Assembly (NCBI GenBank): GCA_027352645.1
Contig: DAIEIL010000028.1
Coordinates: 1-16,509, forward strand
Origin: Rhodobiaceae bacterium
GTDB lineage: Bacteria > Pseudomonadota > Alphaproteobacteria > Parvibaculales > Parvibaculaceae
Length of the DNA stretch: 16,509 bases
Direction: 5' to 3'
Made by a program: the position numbers and the translations under genes. Position 1 is the stretch's first letter. Each line of letters starts with the position of its first letter. Shown here piece by piece: positions 1-6,190 of the stretch. Below the pieces are notes generated by a model. That model was not told the origin of the DNA, made no database searches, and saw nothing but the letters and a program-made list of their open reading frames with translations.

Positions 1-1
1 C

Positions 2-238
2 GTGGAATTCATCCGCGCCCTCGATGAGGACGAGCAGATCGAGCTCGTCGCGCTCGCCTGGGTCGGGCGCGGCACCTTCGACGCAGCGGACTGGGACGAA
101 GCGGTGGAAACCGCCTCGCTCGAACACAATGCGCGCACGGCCGAATATCTCACCGGCCTGCCGCTCCTTGCCGACTATCTGGCGGCCGGCCTCGACGCAT
201 TCGGCGAAAGCTGCTCGGATTTCGACGAGCACGCCTGA
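2..238 (+). CDS. DUF3775 family protein, 3' part only
   Basis: The frame is open from the first bases of the window, so the gene probably starts upstream; the GTG at position 2 is just the first possible initiation codon. The 78 visible residues match my memory of the C-terminal half of DUF3775, a small acidic protein family of alphaproteobacteria with no assigned function. Recognisable pieces are the DEDEQIELVALAWVGRG stretch near the start and a later GLPLLADYLAAGLDAFG segment, with many acidic residues. No membrane segment or signal peptide is visible. The gene ends only 3 bp before the end of the convergent methyltransferase-esterase gene, and no terminator fits between them. Family assignment is from recall of the conserved pattern; no function is inferred. 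Confidence 0.7.
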   Translation: MEFIRALDEDEQIELVALAWVGRGTFDAADWDEAVETASLEHNARTAEYLTGLPLLADYLAAGLDAFGESCSDFDEHA

Positions 239-241
239 AGC

Positions 242-2242
242 TCAAAGCCCGAAGGGATAAGTCTCCGCCGCACCCGTCAGCTCTCCGGTCGCAAGCGGCG
301 TTACCGCCTTGGTCTCGTCGAACCATATATATTCGTCAAATTGGCGCGGCAGCGTCGCCTCGAAATAATGGCTCTGCAATTCCGTCTGCGGACGGTAGAT
401 GACGCCGATGGCGCGTTCGAGCCTCGGTTTCATCAACCCCTCGATCAGGCTCCCGGACGCGCCGCGCAGCGGCAGGAAGAAACGCGGCGACGCGCTTTCA
501 TGGCAAAGCCTTTCATAGCTCCCCGCCAAAGCCGGGCGCACATGCTTCACCTCCATCTCGCCGTCCCAATCGGATGACGCCGCCACGGTCCCATGGTCGG
601 TACCGAAGCCGATGGAATAGACCTTGTCGCCAAAAGCGTCGCGGCAAAGCTGGCCGATATTGATCTCGCCACGCATGCCCATTTCGGTCGCCGCCGCATT
701 GCCGATATGTGAGTTATGCGCCCAGACGATCGCCTTGCTCGCCGGTCCGTGATGTTCCAGCAGCGTTTTCAACGTCTCGAACATATGCGTGTCGCGCAGG
801 TTCCACGATGCCCGCGAGCCGTAATACATGATGCGGTAATATTGTTCTGCGCCCGCGACGAGCTTCGCATTCTGCACCGCATCGAGAAACCGCTCGCCAT
901 CATGCCGCGCATAGACCTGCCGCTTCTCCATGAGATCGGAGAGCATACGCGCCACATGCTCCTCGCAACTCCGGTATGAACCTGAGAGCGCCGCCCGCCC
1001 ATAGGTCGCAGGGTCCGACTGCCACGGCGTGAGGCAGCCATAGCGCAGCCGCGCAATCCGCGCGGTCTCCGGGTCCACGTCGTCGAGATAGTCGAGCACG
1101 GCGCGGATGGAATTATAGAGGCTGTAGAGGTCGAGCCCGTAAAAGGCGACACGCCTCGCCGCCTCCTGCTCGCCATTATATTCGCGCAGCCAGTCGACAA
1201 AGGTCCGCACCTCCCGGTTACGCCACATCCATGTCGGAAAGCGCGCAAAGGCGGTCCATTCAGAGGGCGCATATTCGAGGTGGCGCACATAATGGTCGAT
1301 GCGCGCGGCATCCGGCCAATCGCCCTCGATGGAGACGAATGAAAATCCCTTCCAGGCGATCAGCGCCCGCGTGATCCTCTCGCGCAGCCGATAGAATTCC
1401 GACGTTCCATGCGAAGCCTCGCCGAGAAGCACGATCCGCGCGTCGCCGATGCGCTGCATCAGCGGTTCAAGATCGACGCTCTCGATATCGGAAAATCCCT
1501 GCGCGGCCTGTGCGATCTGCTCCGCCAGCGCGGCATCGGGCGACAGATCCCTACGCACGCGTGCCGGAGCAGGCTCCGCCGCATCCTTCGCCGCCCATCC
1601 CTCGACACCGACCAGCGGCACGAAACGGACGTCAAGCAATTCCTCCGTCTTGTAGTCATGCGCCGTGAGCCGCGTGACGCGAAGAAGTTCCTGCAGGTCA
1701 GGCCTCGGCCCGACGGGAATGACGAGCCTTCCGCCGATTTTCAGCTGCGCCTTGAGCGCTTCCGGCACCTCCGGCGCGCCCGCCGTCACGACGATGGCGT
1801 CGTAAGGCCCCCTCTCGGCCCAGCCCAGCGTTCCGTCCCCATGACGAACATGCACGTTGAGATAGCGCAGGCCGCGCAGCGTTGCCGCCGCTTTCTCCGC
1901 AAGTTGCGCGATCCGCTCGACCGTATAGACCTCGGCGGCGACACGCGACAGAACGGCCGCGGCATAGCCGGAGCCGGTGCCAATTTCGAGCACCTTTTCA
2001 TCGCCGTTGAGTTGCAGGGCCTCCGTCATCATCGCAACGATGTAGGGTTGCGAGATCGTCTGCTCCGCCTCGATAGGGAGCGGCGCGTCGTCATAGGCGA
2101 ATTCGCGCATCTCCGGTGGCAGGAATTCCTCGCGCGGAACTTCCTTCATCGCGGCAATGACGGCCGCCGCGCGCACGCCCCGCCCGACGATCTGACGTTC
2201 GACCATCGTCTCCCGGAAATTACTCAGGCTCGGCTCTTTCAT
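242..2242 (-). CDS. Protein-L-isoaspartate O-methyltransferase fused to an erythromycin-esterase-like domain
   Basis: This is a 666-residue two-domain protein. Residues 1 to about 215 form a complete Pcm-type methyltransferase, which transfers a methyl group from S-adenosylmethionine to isoaspartyl residues of damaged proteins. Its hallmarks are QTISQPYIVA at 61-70 and the SAM-binding motif LEIGTGSGY at 85-93. After an Ala/Pro-rich linker (about 215-235), residues 250-660 resemble the erythromycin esterase family: GEASHG (E275, H278), IEGDW (E306) and WAHNSHIG (H509, H512) correspond to the Glu/His set thought to activate water in EreA/EreB. A lone Pcm is near 210 residues, so the esterase part more than triples its length. 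The ATG has a good ribosome-binding site (GGGAGG, 2249-2254, 6 bp upstream). No signal peptide is seen, so it is probably cytoplasmic. The esterase family contains many non-resistance members; macrolide hydrolysis is not implied. Confidence 0.93.
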   Translation of the reverse strand: MKEPSLSNFRETMVERQIVGRGVRAAAVIAAMKEVPREEFLPPEMREFAYDDAPLPIEAEQTISQPYIVAMMTEALQLNGDEKVLEIGTGSGYAAAVLSRVAAEVYTVERIAQLAEKAAATLRGLRYLNVHVRHGDGTLGWAERGPYDAIVVTAGAPEVPEALKAQLKIGGRLVIPVGPRPDLQELLRVTRLTAHDYKTEELLDVRFVPLVGVEGWAAKDAAEPAPARVRRDLSPDAALAEQIAQAAQGFSDIESVDLEPLMQRIGDARIVLLGEASHGTSEFYRLRERITRALIAWKGFSFVSIEGDWPDAARIDHYVRHLEYAPSEWTAFARFPTWMWRNREVRTFVDWLREYNGEQEAARRVAFYGLDLYSLYNSIRAVLDYLDDVDPETARIARLRYGCLTPWQSDPATYGRAALSGSYRSCEEHVARMLSDLMEKRQVYARHDGERFLDAVQNAKLVAGAEQYYRIMYYGSRASWNLRDTHMFETLKTLLEHHGPASKAIVWAHNSHIGNAAATEMGMRGEINIGQLCRDAFGDKVYSIGFGTDHGTVAASSDWDGEMEVKHVRPALAGSYERLCHESASPRFFLPLRGASGSLIEGLMKPRLERAIGVIYRPQTELQSHYFEATLPRQFDEYIWFDETKAVTPLATGELTGAAETYPFGL

Positions 2243-2292
2243 CCGGCACCTCCCGACATGCCGTCATGCTAGCGGACCAACGCCAACCCGAA

Positions 2293-2306
2293 TTGTTCCA
2301 GATCAA
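2293..2306. promoter_or_regulatory. Weak FNR/FixK-like site upstream of the methyltransferase-esterase gene
   Basis: The sequence TTGT-N6-TCAA differs at one position from the TTGA-N6-TCAA pattern of FNR/FixK-type regulators. It is centred about 57 bp upstream of the reverse-strand start codon, and a TAGCAT (-10-like, 4 of 6) lies on that strand at 2271-2266, about one base from the ideal class II spacing. One-mismatch sites are expected by chance several times in a window of this size, so this is only suggestive. Confidence 0.2.
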
Positions 2307-2355
2307 AGGCGGCCATGCACCCCGCCATGCGGCGGACGGCCACACCGCAGCCCGG

Positions 2356-2390
2356 TTTACACTTATCACATAGATTTAGTAGTCTTATTC
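2356..2390 (+). promoter_or_regulatory. AT-rich presumed promoter/operator region of ssuD
   Basis: This 35 bp patch is about 26% GC in a strongly GC-rich window and sits 41-75 bp upstream of the ssuD start, where a promoter is expected. TTTACA (2356-2361) and TTATCA (2363-2368) are possible -35 elements, but no convincing -10 stands at 16-18 bp from either; TATTCA at 2386-2391 is the best and matches 3 of 6. Sulfonate genes are usually activated on sulfate starvation by a LysR-type regulator binding such AT-rich DNA. That is family knowledge; I do not recognise a specific operator here. Confidence 0.4.
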
Positions 2391-2430
2391 AAGGGCCAGT
2401 GAACACCTATGGAGAGTATGGAAAACAGGC

Positions 2431-3630
2431 ATGGCGGATATTTCAGACATTTCGGACGCTCGCAAAGAGGCGGATGATGCCATCCACCCCTTCTGGTTCA
2501 TTCCCTCCCACGGAGACGGGCGCAGGCTCGGCGTCGCCGAAGGCGCCCGCTCGACCGAGTTCAGTTATCTGGCGCAGATCGCTCAGGCCGCCGACAGGCT
2601 CGGCTATGAGGGCGTGCTGATCCCCACCGGCCGCAATTGCGAGGACTCCTGGGTTCTGGCCTCGGCCTTTGCGACGCTGACGCGCCGGCTCAAATTCCTG
2701 GTCGCGCTGCGCCCGGGCGTCTCCTCCCCGCTCGCCGTGGCGCGTCAGGCCGCCACCCTCGATCGCATCAGCGAAGGCCGCCTGATCCTCAACGTGGTCG
2801 CGGGCGGCGACTCGACCGACCTCGCCGGCGACGGCGTATTCCTCAATCATGACGAGCGTTACGCCCTCACCGACGAATATCTGACCGTCTGGCAACGCCT
2901 GATGGCCGGCGAGAAGGTCGACTTCAAGGGCAAGTATATTCAGGCCGAAGGCGCGCAGCTCCTCTTCCCTCCCGTGCAGGAAGGCGGTCCGCGCCTCTTC
3001 ATCGGTGGCTCGTCGGACGCCGCCATCGACGTCACGGCCAAGCACATCGACACATGGCTCACCTGGGGCGAGCCCCCGGCGCAAGCCGCTGAGAAGATCG
3101 CGCAGGTGCGCAAGGCGGCCGCCGAGCAAGGCCGCAAGGTCCGCATCGGCATCCGGCTTCACGTCCTCGTCCGCGAGACAGAGGAAGAGGCCTGGCGCGA
3201 CGCGGAAAAGCTCATCGAGGATCTCGACGACAATGTGATCGCGGCAATCCAGAAGCGCCTTGCCGCGAGCGAATCCGTCGCCCAGCAGCGCATACAGGCG
3301 CTTCATGGCGGCAAGCGCGACAATCTCCTCATCAGCCCCAATCTCTGGGCGGGCGTCGGCCTTGTGCGCGGCGGCGCGGGCACCGCGCTTGTCGGCTCGC
3401 CGGAGAATGTGGCCGCGCGCATCCGCGAATATCGGGCCCTCGGCATCGAATATTTCGTGCTTTCGGGCTACCCGCATCTCGAGGAAGCCTATCGCTTCGC
3501 CGAGCATGTCTTCCCGCTGCTCAACATTGCGGGCGTGAAGAAGCCGGAGGTCAAGGTGAAGCCCGGCCGGGCCGGCGAAGCGGGCGAGCATTTCCGCGCT
3601 GGTGGCCACGCTCATTCCGGGCCGTCCTGA
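2431..3630 (+). CDS. ssuD: FMNH2-dependent alkanesulfonate monooxygenase
   Basis: This is a 399-residue flavin monooxygenase of the bacterial luciferase-like TIM-barrel superfamily. It cleaves the C-S bond of alkanesulfonates with FMNH2 and O2, releasing sulfite for assimilation. Similarity to E. coli SsuD runs along nearly the whole length: FWFIPSHGDG at 21-30, QAADRLGYEGVLIPTGR at 52-68, the GRNCEDSW motif holding C70 (equivalent to E. coli Cys54), RLKFLVALRPG, and the C-terminal GKRDNL and NLWAGVGLVRGGAGTALVG segments of the mobile active-site loop region. It has an acidic N-terminal extension of about 16 residues relative to E. coli. No better in-frame ATG lies nearby, and GGAGAG at 2411-2416 is a distant ribosome-binding site. 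No ssuE reductase or ssuABC transporter gene lies next to it. A strong terminator follows, so it is probably transcribed alone and obtains FMNH2 and substrate from products encoded elsewhere. Confidence 0.95.
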   Translation: MADISDISDARKEADDAIHPFWFIPSHGDGRRLGVAEGARSTEFSYLAQIAQAADRLGYEGVLIPTGRNCEDSWVLASAFATLTRRLKFLVALRPGVSSPLAVARQAATLDRISEGRLILNVVAGGDSTDLAGDGVFLNHDERYALTDEYLTVWQRLMAGEKVDFKGKYIQAEGAQLLFPPVQEGGPRLFIGGSSDAAIDVTAKHIDTWLTWGEPPAQAAEKIAQVRKAAAEQGRKVRIGIRLHVLVRETEEEAWRDAEKLIEDLDDNVIAAIQKRLAASESVAQQRIQALHGGKRDNLLISPNLWAGVGLVRGGAGTALVGSPENVAARIREYRALGIEYFVLSGYPHLEEAYRFAEHVFPLLNIAGVKKPEVKVKPGRAGEAGEHFRAGGHAHSGPS

Positions 3631-3659
3631 GCCTGCGAACAGCCATCATCCAGCCGACT

Positions 3660-3692
3660 CGGCCCCGCCAAAAGCGGGGCCGATTTCGTTTT
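3660..3692 (+). terminator. Intrinsic terminator after ssuD
   Basis: A perfect 9 bp GC-rich stem, CGGCCCCGC (3660-3668) with GCGGGGCCG (3674-3682), closes a 5-base CAAAA loop. The flanking T3659-A3683 pair can extend it. It is followed by ATTTCGTTTT, an imperfect T tract. It lies 29 bp past the ssuD stop and just ahead of the ppsA promoter, so it separates the two transcription units. Confidence 0.9.
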
Positions 3693-3704
3693 CATACCAA
3701 GGGT

Positions 3705-3718
3705 TTGACTGCGATCAA
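3705..3718 (+). promoter_or_regulatory. FNR/FixK-type binding site upstream of ppsA
   Basis: TTGACTGCGATCAA is a perfect TTGA-N6-TCAA palindrome, the consensus of the FNR/FixK/Anr branch of CRP-family regulators. It lies between the ssuD terminator and ppsA. Its centre (3711.5) is 29.5 bp before the first base of the GATAAG -10 candidate, exactly the class II activator geometry (centre near -41.5). An exact 8-base match in about 700 bp of intergenic DNA is unlikely by chance. Which regulator binds, and whether it senses oxygen, nitric oxide or something else, cannot be told from the site. Confidence 0.65.
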
Positions 3719-3740
3719 TGTTCCCCCGCATCCTATTGCG

Positions 3741-3746
3741 GATAAG
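3741..3746 (+). promoter_or_regulatory. Candidate -10 element of the ppsA promoter
   Basis: GATAAG matches TATAAT at four positions, including the ATAA core. The hexamer 17 bp upstream (ATGTTC, 3718-3723) is a poor -35, as expected for an activator-dependent promoter. The predicted transcript would start near 3753, giving a leader of about 34 bases before the ppsA ATG at 3787. Confidence 0.45.
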
Positions 3747-3773
3747 GAATACGGTCGCTTCCGGCCGAGTCAC

Positions 3774-3778
3774 AGGGA
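3774..3778 (+). promoter_or_regulatory. Ribosome-binding site that selects the ppsA start
   Basis: AGGGA stands 8 bp before the ATG at 3787 and only overlaps or abuts the alternative ATG at 3778. This favours initiation at 3787. The in-frame ATG at 3718 overlaps the FNR-like box and would lie upstream of the predicted transcript start. Confidence 0.5.
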
Positions 3779-3786
3779 TGAAGAGC

Positions 3787-6186
3787 ATGGCCGAATATGT
3801 CCGCTGGTTTCGCGATCTTGGCGTCGCCGACGTTCCGCTGGTCGGCGGCAAGACCTCGTCCCTCGGCGAGCTGTACAACACCCTGTCCGGCGAAGGCGTC
3901 CGCGTCCCCAACGGTTTCGCGCTCACGGCGGAGGCCTATCGCGACTCGCTGACGAAGGCCGGCGCATGGGAGAAGCTCCGCGCCCTTTTCGCGAAGCTGG
4001 ACGTCACCGACACGAAGGCGCTTTCGCGTGCCGCCAAATCCGCCCGCGCCATCGTCTATGCGGCAACCGGCACGAAGGAAGTCCGGCAGGCGATTGAAAC
4101 CTCCTATGCCAGACTTCAAAAGGAATATGGCAAGAACGCCGCCGTCGCGGTTCGCAGCTCCGCCACCGCCGAAGACCTCCCCAGCGCGAGCTTCGCCGGA
4201 CAGCATGAGAGCTACCTCAACATATCCGGCCTCGAAAACGTGATCGAGGCTTGCCGCCGCTGCTTCGCCTCGATCTTCACCGACCGCGCCATCGTCTACC
4301 GAAAGAACAATGGCTTCGACCAGCTCAAGGTCTACCTCTCTGTCGCAGTCATGAAGATGGTCCGCTCCGATCTCGCATCGAGCGGCGTCATTTTCACCCT
4401 CGACACGGAATCGGGCTTCCGCGATGTCGTGTTCATCACCGGCGCCTATGGTCTCGGTGAGACGATCGTTCAGGGCGAGGTGGATCCCGACGAGTTCTAT
4501 GTCCACAAGCCCACCTATCGCGCCGGACACCGCGCCGTTCTGAGCCATACGCTCGGCGCGAAGCTGATCAAGATGACCTATGCGAAGAGCAAGGGCGCCG
4601 CGACCACAGTGCTGAAGTCCACGCCCGCCGCCGACCGTGCGCGCTATTGCCTGAACGACCGCGAAGTCCTCGAACTTGCCGGCCACGCCATCTCCATCGA
4701 AGAGCATTACTCGAAGGCGGCAGGCATGCCCCGGCCGATGGACATTGAATGGGCAAAGGATGGCGTGGACGGCAAGCTCTACATCATTCAGGCCCGCCCA
4801 GAGACGGTCGCCTCGCAGCGCGCGGCAGGCGTCTTCGAAACCTACACGCTCAAGGGCAAAGGCCGCGCCGTCGCGACGGGTCGCGCCGTCGGCGAGAAGA
4901 TCGCCACGGGCAAGGCCCGCGTCATCACCAGCACGCGCGATCTGTCGAAGTTCAAGCCGGGCGAGGTTCTGATCGCACGCACGACAAGCCCCGACTGGCA
5001 GCCCATCATGAAAAAGGCGGCCGCCATCGTCACCGATCGCGGCGGGCGCACATGCCATGCGGCCATCGTCGCGCGCGAACTCGGCGTCCCCGCCGTCGTC
5101 GGTGCGGAAAGCGCGACCTCGAAAATCAAGACCGGCCAGATGGTCACCGTCTCCTGCGCCGAGGGCGAAGCGGGCCACGTCTATGAGGGAACCATTCCCT
5201 TCGATATCGCGCGTTCGTCGGCGGACAAGATCAAGAAGCCGAAGACGGCCATCATGGCCAATCTCGGCAATCCCGACCTCGCCTTCCGCACGGCCATGCT
5301 GCCCAATGACGGCGTGGGCCTCGCCCGCATGGAATTCATCATCAACGAATATATCGGCGTCCATCCCATGGCGCTGGCCCAGCCGAAGAAAGTCGCGTCC
5401 GCCGCCGATCGCAGGAAGATCGAGAAACTGACGCGCGGTTACAAGAAGCCCGCCGACTTCTTCGTCGAGAAACTGTCGGAAGGCGTCGGAACCATCGCCG
5501 CAGCTTTCTATCCCAAGCCCGTCATCATTCGTCTCTCCGACTTCAAGTCCAACGAATATGCAAGCCTGATCGCGGGCGCGGGTTTCGAGCCCAAGGAAGA
5601 AAACCCGATGATCGGCTTCCGTGGTGCCTCGCGCTACGCACACCCCGCCTATGCCGCGGGCTTCGCGCTCGAATGCAAGGCTCTCGCCCGTGTGCGCAAC
5701 GAAATGGGCCTCGACAATCTCCGCATCATGGTTCCCTTCTGCCGCCGTGAGGACGAGGCGCGCAAGGTCATCGCCACCATGGCCGAGCATGGCCTGAAGC
5801 GCGGCGAAAAGGGCCTCGAGATTTTCGTCATGTGCGAAATCCCCAACAATGTGATCCGCATCGACGCTTTCTCAGAGCTGTTTGACGGTTTCTCCATCGG
5901 CTCGAACGACCTTACGCAGCTCACCCTCGGCGTCGACCGCGACTCTGAAATCGTCGCTTTCGACTTCGCGGAAAATGACCCCGGCATGCTGGAAATGCTT
6001 CGCCTCGCGATCACCGGCGCGAAGCGCAATCATCGGCACATCGGCATTTGCGGCGAGGCGCCTGCCAACGATCCAGAGATCGCCGCTTATCTCGCACGTC
6101 TGGGCATCGACTCGATCAGCGTCAATCCCGCGAGCCTCATCAAGACGATGCAGATCGTTGCCGAAGCCGAGAAAAAGGCGAGATAG
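3787..6186 (+). CDS. ppsA: Phosphoenolpyruvate synthase (pyruvate, water dikinase)
   Basis: This 799-residue enzyme makes phosphoenolpyruvate from pyruvate, ATP and water (products PEP, AMP, Pi), the entry to gluconeogenesis from C3 compounds. The N-terminal ATP-grasp domain carries VGGKTSSLGEL near residue 20 and VAVRSSATAEDLPSASFAGQ near 120-140. The central swivelling domain has GGRTCHAAIVA, with the phosphoryl-carrying H424 (E. coli His421). The C-terminal PEP/pyruvate barrel shows GSNDLTQLTLGVDRD and ICGEAPA, with catalytic C755 (E. coli Cys751). Length matches E. coli PpsA (792). I chose the ATG at 3787 because MAEYVRWF aligns with the usual N-terminus, it has a properly spaced AGGGA, and upstream starts fall in or before the promoter. 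An FNR/FixK-type site precedes it. The next gene begins 4 bp after the stop, so the two are almost certainly co-transcribed. No PEP synthase regulatory protein gene is adjacent. Confidence 0.96.
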   Translation: MAEYVRWFRDLGVADVPLVGGKTSSLGELYNTLSGEGVRVPNGFALTAEAYRDSLTKAGAWEKLRALFAKLDVTDTKALSRAAKSARAIVYAATGTKEVRQAIETSYARLQKEYGKNAAVAVRSSATAEDLPSASFAGQHESYLNISGLENVIEACRRCFASIFTDRAIVYRKNNGFDQLKVYLSVAVMKMVRSDLASSGVIFTLDTESGFRDVVFITGAYGLGETIVQGEVDPDEFYVHKPTYRAGHRAVLSHTLGAKLIKMTYAKSKGAATTVLKSTPAADRARYCLNDREVLELAGHAISIEEHYSKAAGMPRPMDIEWAKDGVDGKLYIIQARPETVASQRAAGVFETYTLKGKGRAVATGRAVGEKIATGKARVITSTRDLSKFKPGEVLIARTTSPDWQPIMKKAAAIVTDRGGRTCHAAIVARELGVPAVVGAESATSKIKTGQMVTVSCAEGEAGHVYEGTIPFDIARSSADKIKKPKTAIMANLGNPDLAFRTAMLPNDGVGLARMEFIINEYIGVHPMALAQPKKVASAADRRKIEKLTRGYKKPADFFVEKLSEGVGTIAAAFYPKPVIIRLSDFKSNEYASLIAGAGFEPKEENPMIGFRGASRYAHPAYAAGFALECKALARVRNEMGLDNLRIMVPFCRREDEARKVIATMAEHGLKRGEKGLEIFVMCEIPNNVIRIDAFSELFDGFSIGSNDLTQLTLGVDRDSEIVAFDFAENDPGMLEMLRLAITGAKRNHRHIGICGEAPANDPEIAAYLARLGIDSISVNPASLIKTMQIVAEAEKKAR

Positions 6187-6190
6187 AAGC

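Noticed and set aside
242..1500. Calling the C-terminal domain of the fusion a macrolide resistance determinant
   Set aside because: The fold family is broad and most members are not resistance enzymes; the fusion to a repair methyltransferase argues for a housekeeping or stress role.
2443..3615. 390-codon reverse frame opposite ssuD
   Set aside because: SsuD is conserved along nearly its whole length on the forward strand; the opposite frame has no recognisable domain.
3718..3786. Upstream ATG starts for ppsA at 3718 and 3778
   Set aside because: 3718 overlaps the FNR-like box and precedes the predicted transcript start, and the extra residues match nothing in the family. 3778 has its purine-rich site too close. 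3787 has correct spacing and the conserved N-terminus.
3733..5790. Long open frame on the reverse strand opposite ppsA (685 codons)
   Set aside because: It mirrors the third-position GC bias of ppsA, gives an Arg/Gly/Asp-rich sequence with no family resemblance, and lacks a promoter or convincing ribosome-binding site.
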